A DNA stretch of 64,000 nt. Source: Mycobacteriales bacterium. GTDB taxonomy: Bacteria > Actinomycetota > Actinomycetes > Mycobacteriales > SCTD01. Location: the NCBI GenBank assembly GCA_030697205.1, contig JAUYQP010000025.1, positions 1 to 64,000 on the forward strand, read 5' to 3'. Made by a program: the position numbers and the translations under genes. Below are positions 24,950 through 33,000 of the stretch, one piece after another. The notes beneath the pieces are model-generated. The model was not told the origin of the DNA. It ran no database searches and saw nothing but the letters and a program-made list of their open reading frames with translations. The stretch's first letter is position 1. The number at the start of each line of letters is the position of its first letter.

Positions 24950-26074
24950 GTGGAGGACGACACTCTGCTGGTCGGTGCTCCGGACACTGCGATCCGGCAG
25001 GCTCTGGTGGCCCACCTGCGCGCCGCCGGCTACGACGAGCAGCTGCTGCACCAGGCCGCGCAGCACGGCCGGCTCTACGCCCTCGAAGGTGACCAGTTGG
25101 TCCGGCCCGGTGCCGTGCTGCTGACCATCGACGGCGTGGCGTCGCGCCTGGGCCAGGACCCGGCCGCGACGGAGAAGCTGTGGCGGGCGTTGGGGCTCAC
25201 GGAGCCGGTGGCCGACGAGCCGGTGGCCACGGAGGAGGAGGCCGATGCCCTCGGCGTGTGGCCGATCGTCGCGCAGATCGTTGGTGAGCATCAGGCGCTG
25301 GCACTCGCCCGAGTGCACGCATCGGCCGTCGCACGGATGGGTGAAGCGGTGGCCGCGACGTTGGTCGAAGCCCTCCCCGACGTGGACCTGCTGCACAGCT
25401 CTGACGAGCTCGCGACGTCGCGCGCCTTTGCCGCGGCGGCCTCTCTCATGCCGCAGGTCGTGCGGTCGGTTGAGATGATGTACCGACACCACCTGCTGGC
25501 GGCGACACGCCACTTCGAGCAGGCCCAGGCCCCTACAGGATTCGGTCCGTGGGGCGTGCCGTGGTGCGTTGCCTTCGCGGACCTGTGCGGCTTCACTGCG
25601 GCGACAGAGCGGCTCGACTCGGTCACGCTGCACACGTTGCTCGGCGTTTTCGAGAGCGTGGCGCACGACGAAGCGGCCGCGGCGGGCGTCCGTTGCGTGA
25701 AGCTCATCGGTGATGCCGCCATGCTCGTGGGCGCGTCGCCCGACGCTCTCGCCCGAGCCGCGCACGGTGTCATCGTCCGGCTGGCGGAGCTCGAGGAGGC
25801 CTTGCCCGTACGAGTCGGCATGGCTGCTGGCGACGTCATCGTCCGAGCCGGTGACTACTTCGGCCCGGCGGTGAACCTCGCCGCGCGGCTGCTCGAACTG
25901 GCCCTGCCCGGGGAGGTGCTTGCCGAGTCGGTGCTGGCCTCCCGGCTCGGGGCGTCGTGGGACGTTGAGGCGCGCGAGCCGCAGCAGGTGAAGGGCATTG
26001 CCGAGCCCGTCGTCCCGTACGTGATTCAGGGCGTCGTGTGCGACCCTGGCTGCTCTGTTGAAAGCGGCAGGTAG
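24950..26074 (+). CDS. class III adenylate cyclase (Rv1264-like, with N-terminal regulatory domain)
   Basis: A 374-residue cyclase. The N-terminal ~200 residues are helical and resemble the autoinhibitory pH-sensing domain of mycobacterial Rv1264. The catalytic domain has metal-binding Asp211 (FADLCGFTA), purine-binding Lys251 (VKLIGDAAM), second metal Asp255, and transition-state Asn309 and Arg313 (GPAVNLAARLL). All key residues for ATP are present, so it should make cAMP as a homodimer. GTG start. Codon choice is a little less GC-biased than in neighbours, which together with the next genes hints at acquired DNA. Confidence 0.9.
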   Translation: MEDDTLLVGAPDTAIRQALVAHLRAAGYDEQLLHQAAQHGRLYALEGDQLVRPGAVLLTIDGVASRLGQDPAATEKLWRALGLTEPVADEPVATEEEADALGVWPIVAQIVGEHQALALARVHASAVARMGEAVAATLVEALPDVDLLHSSDELATSRAFAAAASLMPQVVRSVEMMYRHHLLAATRHFEQAQAPTGFGPWGVPWCVAFADLCGFTAATERLDSVTLHTLLGVFESVAHDEAAAAGVRCVKLIGDAAMLVGASPDALARAAHGVIVRLAELEEALPVRVGMAAGDVIVRAGDYFGPAVNLAARLLELALPGEVLAESVLASRLGASWDVEAREPQQVKGIAEPVVPYVIQGVVCDPGCSVESGR

Positions 26075-26215
26075 CGCTCAGTGGAATGAGCGTGTGCAAC
26101 CACGGCGCGGAGCGTCATCGAGCCGGGACTGGCAGTGCAGCCTTGTCTGCTGCCATGCTGCGTCAACGTGTGTGCCCGACCATGGGGCCGCGTCGTCCTG
26201 CTGAGGGGGTTCGCG

Positions 26216-26971
26216 GTGCTAGCCCACAGTGAGCTGGTTGCGCTCGAGCGCGAGAACTTCATGGCTTGCTACCGCGCGCTTGCCGAGGCGGCCCCGGGTG
26301 GATCGGTCCGCGACGAGGTCGGGGTCTTTGCGTTCGCGACAGGGCTGTCGATGCCGATGTTCAACGGGTGCATCATCACCGACCCGGATCACACGTCGGG
26401 GCTCGGGGAGGCGTTGACCTGGGTCGCCGAGCACGACCTGCCCTACACCCTCTGGGTCCCCGGCATCGTCCCTGACGAGGTGGATGCCCTAGCCGCGGAA
26501 CACGGGCTCGCCCGGGAGCCGCAGCCGTTGCCAGGCATGGTGCTGAACCCTGTCCCGGCTAGCCCTGCCCTGCCTCCCGGTCTCGTGATCGAACCCGCCG
26601 GCACCGGCCGGGAAAGCGACTTCGCCCGGGTGGTCGTCGGCCTGGGGCTGGGTGAGGAGACAGCCGCGCAACTGACGTCACCGTCGTTCGTCGCTCGTGC
26701 CGACGTGGACCTGTTCGTGGGCTATCTCGACGGCGCGCCCGTCGGGACGTCCGTCGCGGTCAGCAGCGCCGGCGCGGGAGGAGTCGTCAACGTCTTGACC
26801 CTGGAGGAGGCGCGAGGCCGGGGTGTAGGGACCGCCATGACGTGGGCCGCCGCGCAGGCCAGTGTGACCCGCGGGCATAACACCGTGGTGCTGCAGGCGA
26901 CACCGATGGGGCTACCGGTCTATCGCTCTATGGGTTTCGAGACCGTCGTCGAGTACGCCGAGTTCGCGTGA
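26216..26971 (+). CDS. GNAT-family acetyltransferase
   Basis: A 251-residue protein with a C-terminal GNAT domain (about 125-251): strand LFVGYLDGAPVGTSVAV, then NVLTLEEARGRGVGTAMTW with the RxxGxG/A acetyl-CoA loop, and YRSMGFETVVEY at the end. The N-terminal half is a degenerate second domain. Substrate unknown. GTG 26216 is selected because GAGGGGGT lies at proper spacing upstream; the frame is open further up but without a ribosome site. Confidence 0.8.
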   Translation: MLAHSELVALERENFMACYRALAEAAPGGSVRDEVGVFAFATGLSMPMFNGCIITDPDHTSGLGEALTWVAEHDLPYTLWVPGIVPDEVDALAAEHGLAREPQPLPGMVLNPVPASPALPPGLVIEPAGTGRESDFARVVVGLGLGEETAAQLTSPSFVARADVDLFVGYLDGAPVGTSVAVSSAGAGGVVNVLTLEEARGRGVGTAMTWAAAQASVTRGHNTVVLQATPMGLPVYRSMGFETVVEYAEFA

Positions 26972-26994
26972 GTGAGCCGGGGTGCGGCACGTCC

Positions 26995-27120
26995 TCATTG
27001 GTCGACCCGTGTGAAGGCTTCCCTCGTCAGGGCAGTCACCGCTGCAAGGCCCACGGCTTCGCCGGGCATCACCAGATCCCAGATCCGGTCGATCTCTTCC
27101 TGCGTCATTGGAGGAGCCAT
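26995..27120 (-). CDS. 41-residue small protein
   Basis: A short frame starting ATG 27120 with a perfect AGGAGG ribosome site 6 nt upstream. The peptide opens MAPPMTQEEIDRIWDLV, continues with a hydrophobic GEAVGLAAVTALT stretch and ends FTRVDQ; it is amphipathic and acidic at the N-terminus and looks like two short helices. The strong ribosome site and protein-like composition argue that it is real. No family is recognised. It lies convergent to the acetyltransferase and downstream of the SnoaL-like gene, which could share its transcript. Confidence 0.6.
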   Translation of the reverse strand: MAPPMTQEEIDRIWDLVMPGEAVGLAAVTALTREAFTRVDQ

Positions 27121-27152
27121 ACGCCACCTCCTGAGTCATCGCGATCATGATT

Positions 27153-27638
27153 TCAGACCTGGTGCTGCATTGACCCCCCTAATCTCCCGCCAGGCTTGAC
27201 GACGCCGCCGACCTGCAGCACTAGCTCCAGGTGGTCAACGGCGTGCCATAGCTCGGTGATGCGTCCGTCCTCGACACGGAACAGGTCGACACCGACGACT
27301 TCCGTATGGGCCCCGGTCGCCTCAAGACCCCACAGGCTCCCGCTGTGTGTGCCGCGATAGGTGACACGGGAGACCACTCGGTCTTCACCGATCGTCAGTA
27401 CTTCTTCGACCGTCGCGGAGAAGTCCGGGAAGACCTCCCGCCACGCGGTCACGCCTCGCTGGAAGGCACCGACGTCGCTCGGCTCACCGTTCTCCGTCCA
27501 GCGAGGGCCAAGGATGTCAGTCAGGACATCGACCTGTCCGCCTGTCCACACCTCTTCCCAGAACCGCCTCACCGTGTCGCTGGGGATTTCTCTGTCCGCG
27601 GCCTCGTTCACGTCAGTCTCCTCTCCGAAGTGAGCCAT
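27153..27638 (-). CDS. SnoaL-like ester cyclase family protein
   Basis: A 161-residue NTF2-like protein: VRRFWEEVWTGGQVDVLTDI, GVTAWREVFPDFSATVEEVL, VSRVTYRGTHSGSLWGLEAT and DLFRVEDGRITELWHAVDHL are the typical SnoaL/ester-cyclase blocks (helical start, WREVFPD segment, terminal strand with DGRI-E-W). Its substrate is unknown; relatives cyclise polyketides or are cofactor-less hydrolases. ATG 27638 is preferred because a GAGGTGGGA ribosome site precedes it. Confidence 0.85.
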   Translation of the reverse strand: MAHFGEETDVNEAADREIPSDTVRRFWEEVWTGGQVDVLTDILGPRWTENGEPSDVGAFQRGVTAWREVFPDFSATVEEVLTIGEDRVVSRVTYRGTHSGSLWGLEATGAHTEVVGVDLFRVEDGRITELWHAVDHLELVLQVGGVVKPGGRLGGSMQHQV

Positions 27639-27757
27639 AGTCCCACCTCGGCGACGGGTTCCTCGCCTCACGGCTGAGGCCGGACAGCCGCGGGGCGTCA
27701 TCGCGGCTCGGCAATCAGACTGGGTTTCGTTGGCGAGCGTGTGCCGGACGGCACTGG

Positions 27758-29020
27758 TCACAGCAGCTCTTGCCACGTCGTGCCGGTGTCGGTGGTCCGG
27801 AACGTGCGGCTACGGCTGTTGAGCGACAACGTGAGCAGCGCGGAGCGGTCACCGGTCGGCAACAGCTGCACGCGGTAGTCGTCCAGGACAGGGCCGAGGC
27901 CGTCGGGAGCCTCGACAGGCATCCAGGTCGTCGGGTCCGCGTCGACATGGCGCGACAGCGTCGGCCGCAGGCCCCCTTCGCCAAGGGTCCAGAGCGTCGT
28001 GCCTCCTGCCGTCAGGAGCTGCGGCGCGCGACAGGTCGGCCCGGTCTTGAGGTACTCGATCGGCGTGCGCTCCCAGCTCGCTCCGGCGTCGGTCGTTCGC
28101 AGCCGGGTGATGCCGCTGGGGGTCGCCGTTGCGACGAAGGCCTCCGTGGTGCTCACCACGGTCACTGTCACTGTCGACGTCGAGCACGCGCCGGCTGCCT
28201 CGGGCACAGGCCGCCAGGTCCGCCCCCCGTCCGTCGACCGCACGGCCTCGCCCGTGGACGGGCTGGTCTGGAAGGCGACGTCGGCAGTGAGGAACTCCGG
28301 GTGCGCCCTTAGCGGCAGCTCCTCCTGCGCCGACCAGGTGGCACCGCCGTCGGTGGTCCGCATGAGCGAGCTCTCCTCGCCGGCGAAGCTGGTGTAGCTG
28401 ACGACGACCGACTCCGCGCCGAGGACGTGCACGCGCGCGCCCGAGCCGGCAGAGCACGAGACGCCGCGGCGGTAGGCAGTGCGGTCCCAGGAGCGCCCGG
28501 CATCGCCGCTGCGCCACAGCAGGACGCCGCCCCCGGCCACGCAGTCCTGGGTGAGGAGCCACCAGTCCTGTCCCCGCGCGGCGGCGTCCGCCGGGACGTC
28601 GTCCGCAGTCAGGGCTGCGGGGGTGCGGTCGGCCAGCCCTCGCCCGTCGTCCTCGAGCAGCAGCCACCTGCCACTCGGGCTCGACGTGGCGAGCAGCGCT
28701 CGTCCGCCGGTAAGCGAGCGCAGGAGCGACACGTCGTCGCCCAGCTCGGCTGTGACCGTGGAGCCGCTCGGCGTCGGTGAGGTCGGAGGCGGTGAGCTCG
28801 CAGGAGGCGTCGGGTCGTCGGGCTTCGGCAGCGTCACGAGCAGGACAGCCGCCAGGGCGGTCGCCACCACCGCTGCTGCCGCCGCCCACGGCTGCCAGCG
28901 CCCGCTCAGGCGGCTTGGGAGCTTCGGGGGCGGTGACACCAGGTTGGCTGGGGGCGACCCCATGAGCTGTCGCTCGGTCTCGCCCCACGTCCGCATCCGT
29001 GCGTCGAGGTCGTCGGTCAT
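27758..29020 (-). CDS. membrane-anchored BNR-repeat protein coupled to ECF sigma factor
   Basis: A 420-residue single-pass protein: cytoplasmic N-terminus of about 43 residues, membrane helix (about 44-64), Pro/Ser linker, and an extracellular propeller-like domain with at least four Asp-box/BNR repeats (TTDGGATWS, STDGGRTWR, TTDAGASWE, TTDTGTTWQ). ATG 29020 overlaps the sigma stop (ATGA). Topology and coupling suggest a surface sensor that acts as an anti-sigma or partner for the ECF factor, although the short cytoplasmic part has no known anti-sigma motif. Sialidase catalytic residues are not apparent. Confidence 0.8.
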   Translation of the reverse strand: MTDDLDARMRTWGETERQLMGSPPANLVSPPPKLPSRLSGRWQPWAAAAAVVATALAAVLLVTLPKPDDPTPPASSPPPTSPTPSGSTVTAELGDDVSLLRSLTGGRALLATSSPSGRWLLLEDDGRGLADRTPAALTADDVPADAAARGQDWWLLTQDCVAGGGVLLWRSGDAGRSWDRTAYRRGVSCSAGSGARVHVLGAESVVVSYTSFAGEESSLMRTTDGGATWSAQEELPLRAHPEFLTADVAFQTSPSTGEAVRSTDGGRTWRPVPEAAGACSTSTVTVTVVSTTEAFVATATPSGITRLRTTDAGASWERTPIEYLKTGPTCRAPQLLTAGGTTLWTLGEGGLRPTLSRHVDADPTTWMPVEAPDGLGPVLDDYRVQLLPTGDRSALLTLSLNSRSRTFRTTDTGTTWQELL

Positions 29021-29487
29021 CCGGTCACCTCCAGCATGACCCGCAAGCGGGCCCGGGCGTCGAAGAGCGTGGACTTCACGGTGCCGGTCGAGCAGCCCAT
29101 GACGGTGGCGACGTCGGCGACCGGCAGGTCGAGGACGTAGTGCAGCTCGACGGCGAGTCGCTGCCTGTGCGCGAGCCGGGCGACCGCACGGCGAAGATCG
29201 AGGTCCACGTCGTGGTCGCGCGACGCGGCTGCGACCTCCACCAGCGGCGACTCAGTGCGCGCTCGCCGGAGGTGCTTGCGGCAGCGGTCGGCCACGAGCA
29301 CCAGCAGCCAGGTCCGCAGAAAGCCGCGATCTTCGTCGTAGGTCTCCCTGGTCGTACACGCCTTGAGCAGCGCCTCCTGCACGACGTCGGCGGCGTCCTG
29401 GCCGCAGCAGCGTCGGGCCAGCAGCCAGAGCGCGGGCAGGTGCGGCTCGACCCACGCCGCGAACGCGTCGGTCGGCGCGCTGCCCAT
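29017..29487 (-). CDS. ECF-family RNA polymerase sigma factor (SigE-like, SACE-type)
   Basis: A 156-residue ECF sigma: region 2 includes PALWLLARRCCGQDAADVVQ and RTWLLVLVADRCRKHLRRAR; region 4 includes RQRLAVELHYVLDLPVADVA and MGCSTGTVKSTLFDARARL (helix-turn-helix). It is shorter than the sigma at 3035 and belongs to a different ECF subgroup. ATG 29487 precedes the conserved N-terminus (DAFAAWVEPHLPALW). It is translationally coupled to the BNR membrane protein, which probably controls it in response to an outside signal. Confidence 0.88.
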   Translation of the reverse strand: MGSAPTDAFAAWVEPHLPALWLLARRCCGQDAADVVQEALLKACTTRETYDEDRGFLRTWLLVLVADRCRKHLRRARTESPLVEVAAASRDHDVDLDLRRAVARLAHRQRLAVELHYVLDLPVADVATVMGCSTGTVKSTLFDARARLRVMLEVTG

Positions 29488-29548
29488 CAGCGAAGACTGC
29501 CTCACACCAGGTAGTAGCCGCGCGAGGACGCTCCGGTTGGGTGCGGCC

Positions 29549-30214
29549 TCAGGCGAGCGCAGGGGTGAGGTCGACGACCTCGTCGCACAGGCGCTGGACC
29601 TGCGCCGGGTCGTGGCTGACGAGCAGGACGGTACGGCGGCCGCGCAGGCCCTGGACCGAGGCCTCCACCGTCGCGCGGCTGCCGGCGTCGAGCGCAGAGG
29701 TCGGCTCGTCGAGCAGCAGCACGACCGGGTCGAGGGCGAGGGCGCGAGCGAGGCAGAGCCGCTGGCGCTGACCGACCGACAGGGTGTCGGCGCGGTCGTC
29801 GAGCCGGTCCTCGACCTCGGCGAGCAGGCCCGCCTCCTCCAGGGCGGCGACGGCACGAGCGCGCAGGTCGCGGGCCGGCGCGCGCACGACGTGGCGCAGC
29901 CCGAACAGCGCGTTGTCGAGCACCGACCCGGGGAAGACCACGGGTGTCTGGCCGACGAGGAGGGCGCGGGCGCGCAGATCGGCGAGCGAGCCGGCGCCGT
30001 CGAGCCGCTGGCCCAGCAGGCGCAGCTCGCCGTCGGCGGTGAGCCCCTCGGGGAGCAGCCCGACCAGGGCCCGCAGCAGCGTCGACTTGCCCACGCCGGA
30101 CGGTCCGACGAGGCCGACCGTGGTGCCGGCGGCGACAGCGAAGGACACCGGCCCGACGAGGGTCCGCTCGGCGGTGCGGACCGACAGTCCGGTGACGGAG
30201 ACGGCAGCGGTCAC
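29549..30214 (-). CDS. ABC transporter ATP-binding protein (phosphate-type operon)
   Basis: A 221-residue ATPase. Walker A GPSGVGKST, Q-loop VGQTPVVFPGSV, signature LSVGQRQRL (Gly of LSGGQ replaced by Val), Walker B VVLLLDEPTSALD and the switch His in VSHDPAQV are all visible. It is about 30 residues shorter than PstB. Position directly behind the PstS and fused PstC-PstA genes suggests it powers that importer. GTG 30214 is preferred because GGAG lies 8 nt before it. Resemblance to FetA-type ATPases leaves the exact family open. Confidence 0.85.
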   Translation of the reverse strand: MTAAVSVTGLSVRTAERTLVGPVSFAVAAGTTVGLVGPSGVGKSTLLRALVGLLPEGLTADGELRLLGQRLDGAGSLADLRARALLVGQTPVVFPGSVLDNALFGLRHVVRAPARDLRARAVAALEEAGLLAEVEDRLDDRADTLSVGQRQRLCLARALALDPVVLLLDEPTSALDAGSRATVEASVQGLRGRRTVLLVSHDPAQVQRLCDEVVDLTPALA

Positions 30215-30239
30215 GGGGTCCACTCCGGGAGGTGGGAGG

Positions 30240-32021
30240 TCACGAGGTGCGCTCCAGGCGGCGGCGGGCGGGGACGGCGGCGAGCAGCAGCAGGCCGGCG
30301 AGGACGACGAGCACCAGGGCGGCGCCCCAGGCGTTGGCGATCGACGCCGGGTCGGCGGCGTCCTGGGCGAGGGTGAAGACGTGCGACGGCAGCGCCTGCA
30401 CCGGCTGCTGCACGACCCCGCTCGGCAGGGACGGCGCACCCGCGAAGACGGTCGCGGTGAACAGCAGCGGGGCGGTCTCGCCAGCCGCCCGGGCGAGTCC
30501 GAGCAGCAGCCCGGTGAGGACCGCGGGCCGCGCGTGGGGGAGCAGCACGGAGCGGATGAGCTGCGACCTCGACAGTCCGAGCGCGAGGGCCGCCTCGCGC
30601 CGCTCCGGGGCGAGCGAGTCCAGCCGTGCGGCGGTCGTCAGGGCCACGACGGGCACGACGACGATCGCCAGCACGATCGCTCCGGCGAGCCACGACTTGC
30701 CCCAGCCGAGCGCGGTCGAGAAGACGGCGTAGCCGGCGAGGCCCAGCAGGATCGTCGGCACGCCGCCGAGGGTCAGGGTCGCGGTGCGCAGGGCCCGGAC
30801 GGTGCGCGGCGAGGCGTACTCCCCGAGCACCAGCCCGAGGCCGAGACCCACGGGCAGCGCGAGGACCCCGGCTGCCGCGACCAGCAGCACCGTCCCGAGG
30901 ATCTGGTCACGCACTCCGCCACCGCTCGCCCCTGTCGAGGCCGAGGTCCAGAACGCCGGGTCGAGCGCCACCGATCCCCGGTCGAGCAGCAGCACGGCCA
31001 CGCCGGTCAGCAGGGCCAGGGGGAGCGCGACGGCGCCGAGCCGCACGGACCGCCGAGCGGCACAGCGCAGCTCGCGGGCAGGAAGGGCACGACCCCGGCG
31101 TACGCCGGAAGGCCTGCCCCGCCGGCCACTCGCTCCCGCGACCGTGGCTGCGGCGACCGCGAGCAGCAGCAGGAGGCCGACGGCGCAGAGCGCGGCGCGG
31201 TGCGGCCCGACGGCGCCCGCGAGGACGGGCTCGGGCCCGCCGAGCTTGGTCGTGAGGGACTGCCCCGGCTCGAGCATCGAGCGCAGCGCGGAGGCCGGGT
31301 CGGGGAGCCGCCCGTCGGCGCGGCCGATGACGAGGAAGACCGCGATCGTCTCGCCGAGCGCGCGGGCGAGGCCGAGCAGGACCCCGGCCCGCATGCCGGG
31401 GCGGGCCAGCGGCAGGACGGCGGAGCGGACCACCTCCGAGCGGGTCAGGCCGAGCGAGGCCGCGGCCTCCCGGACCGCCGCGGGGACGGCGGCGAGGGCG
31501 TCGACGCTGACCGCGACCACCGTCGGCAGGACCATCACGGCGAGCACCAGTCCCGCGGCCAGCAGGCTGTCGCCGCCGGGCACGTCGCCGAGCCGCGAGA
31601 CGAAGGGCCGCACCGCGGCGATGCCGACCAGGCCGTAGACGATCGAGGGCACCGCCGCGAGCAGCTCGACACCGGTGCGCAGCGGCCGGGCGAGGCCGGG
31701 CGGGACGTGCTCGTGCAGGGCGATCGCCGCCGCCCAGCCGACAGGGACGGCGAGCAGCAGCGCGACGCCACTGACCGCGAGGGTGCCCCAGAGCATCGCC
31801 GTGACGCCGAAGTCGCCGGTGGGCGGGTTCCACGTCGACGAGGTGAGCAGCCGTCCCCAGTCGAGGTCACCGGCGCGCAGCCCGTCGACGAGGAAGCCGA
31901 CGACGAGCAGCGCGGACAGCGCCGCGAGGACGCCACCCGCGGCCCCGAGGGCGGGCACCCAGTGGGGGGCCCGCGGTCGGGGAGTCGCCGCGGCGACCGC
32001 CCGGAGCGCGGTGGAGGTCAC
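30240..32021 (-). CDS. fused phosphate ABC transporter permease (PstC-PstA in one chain)
   Basis: A 593-residue membrane protein made of two permease halves. The first (about 1-295) has PstC features (WNPPTGDFGVTAMLWGTL, VPSIVYGLVG, ARALGETIAVFLVIG). The second (about 320-593) has PstA features (GVRDQILGTVLLVAAAG, GGVPTILLGLAGY, ARAAGETAPLLFTATVF). Each contains the EAA-type cytoplasmic loop (REAAASLGLTRSEVVR; REAALALGLSRSQLIR). In most bacteria these are separate genes pstC and pstA. GTG 32021 overlaps the pstS stop. Confidence 0.9.
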   Translation of the reverse strand: MTSTALRAVAAATPRPRAPHWVPALGAAGGVLAALSALLVVGFLVDGLRAGDLDWGRLLTSSTWNPPTGDFGVTAMLWGTLAVSGVALLLAVPVGWAAAIALHEHVPPGLARPLRTGVELLAAVPSIVYGLVGIAAVRPFVSRLGDVPGGDSLLAAGLVLAVMVLPTVVAVSVDALAAVPAAVREAAASLGLTRSEVVRSAVLPLARPGMRAGVLLGLARALGETIAVFLVIGRADGRLPDPASALRSMLEPGQSLTTKLGGPEPVLAGAVGPHRAALCAVGLLLLLAVAAATVAGASGRRGRPSGVRRGRALPARELRCAARRSVRLGAVALPLALLTGVAVLLLDRGSVALDPAFWTSASTGASGGGVRDQILGTVLLVAAAGVLALPVGLGLGLVLGEYASPRTVRALRTATLTLGGVPTILLGLAGYAVFSTALGWGKSWLAGAIVLAIVVVPVVALTTAARLDSLAPERREAALALGLSRSQLIRSVLLPHARPAVLTGLLLGLARAAGETAPLLFTATVFAGAPSLPSGVVQQPVQALPSHVFTLAQDAADPASIANAWGAALVLVVLAGLLLLAAVPARRRLERTS

Positions 32022-32890
32022 GTCGTCAGCTGGGCCAACGTGAGGTAGCCATGCGTGGTGAGGAGCTCCTGGCCCTTCGCCGACAGGACGTAGTCGATGA
32101 AGGTCTTGGCGGCACCGGTGGGCGGGCCGTCGGTGACGAAGTAGAGCGGGCGCGACATCGGGTAGCTCGAGTCGGCGATCGTGGCCGCCGTCGGCGCGAT
32201 GCCCTCGACGGAGAGCACGGCGAGCTGCGGGTAGCCGTCGGCGAAGGCGCTCGACAGGGGCACGACCGAGCCGGGGGTCGACAGCAGCTTGGTGCGGGTC
32301 TCCTCGTTGCCGCCGACGATGGCGTAGCGGGGGTTGTCGGCCGGCGGTGCCGGGGCCTTCTCGCCCTTGGCGTAGAGGAACGTGTCGAGGACCTCACGGG
32401 TGCCGCGGCCGGGCTCCTTGTCGTAGACGAACGTCTCGAGGTCGGGCCCGCCGATCTCCTTCCAGTTGCGCACCCTGCCCTCGAACAGCGCGCGCAGCTG
32501 GGCCTTGCTGATGTTGCGCAGGCCGCCGTCGACGACCTCCTTGCGGACGACGACACCCACCGCGTCCTGACCGATGAGAGTCGCGGTGAAGTCGATGCCG
32601 GGGGCCTTGGCCTTGTCGTCGTCGGACACCGGCTTGCTGCTCATCGCGATGTCGATCTGCTTCGCGCCGAGCTGGGTGATGCCGCCGGCCGAGCCGCCCT
32701 GGGTGTCGACAGTGATGGTGAGGCTGTCGCTGCGGAGGGCTTCGGCCGCGTCGGCCGCGACCGGGTTGACCGTCGTCGAGCCGCTGATGCGCAGGGTGCT
32801 CGAGGAGGCGGCCTCGGAGCCTCCGCCGCAGCCGGACAGCAGGAGGGCGGCGACGAGGCCGCCGGTGATCAGGGGCAGGGTGCGACGCAC
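32018..32890 (-). CDS. pstS: phosphate-binding lipoprotein (PstS-like)
   Basis: A 290-residue substrate-binding lipoprotein: lipobox LLSGC at about residues 17-21, then the phosphate-family pattern LRISGSTTVNPVAADAAEAL, GGSAGGITQLGAKQIDIAMS, KEPGRGTREVLDTF and the end segment FIDYVLSAKGQELL. SGSTT and GRGTR correspond to phosphate-contact loops. It captures phosphate at the membrane for the fused permease. GTG start. The 110 bp upstream contain a 9-bp direct repeat that could bind a phosphate regulator. Confidence 0.92.
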   Translation of the reverse strand: MRRTLPLITGGLVAALLLSGCGGGSEAASSSTLRISGSTTVNPVAADAAEALRSDSLTITVDTQGGSAGGITQLGAKQIDIAMSSKPVSDDDKAKAPGIDFTATLIGQDAVGVVVRKEVVDGGLRNISKAQLRALFEGRVRNWKEIGGPDLETFVYDKEPGRGTREVLDTFLYAKGEKAPAPPADNPRYAIVGGNEETRTKLLSTPGSVVPLSSAFADGYPQLAVLSVEGIAPTAATIADSSYPMSRPLYFVTDGPPTGAAKTFIDYVLSAKGQELLTTHGYLTLAQLTT

Positions 32891-32954
32891 GCGCAGAGGC
32901 CTTCCGGGTCAGGGTCCGGAGGTCACCCTGCGGACGGTTGCCGGACACCCTTGC

Positions 32955-32979
32955 ATCAACCGCTGTTCATATCAACCGC
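32955..32979. promoter_or_regulatory. direct repeat upstream of pstS
   Basis: ATCAACCGC occurs at 32955-32963 and 32971-32979 (16-bp period), with TGTTCAT between. PhoP boxes of actinobacteria are 11-bp GTTCA-type repeats; the spacing here differs, so assignment is tentative. Position 65-90 bp upstream of the pstS start fits an operator. Confidence 0.4.
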
Positions 32980-33000
32980 GATGGATGGGTTGCTCCGGTC

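Noticed and set aside
26075-26092. CGCTCA/TGAGCG hairpin after the adenylate cyclase as a terminator
   Set aside because: Stem is only 6 bp with no T-tract; too weak to call.
26912-27148. 78-codon leftward frame overlapping the acetyltransferase end
   Set aside because: Its composition is shadow-like and it lacks its own ribosome site; the 41-codon frame in another register has an ideal one.
29784-32048. 754-codon rightward frame opposite the phosphate transporter genes
   Set aside because: Ser/Arg/Gly-rich antisense artefact; the permease and ATPase motifs on the other strand are decisive.
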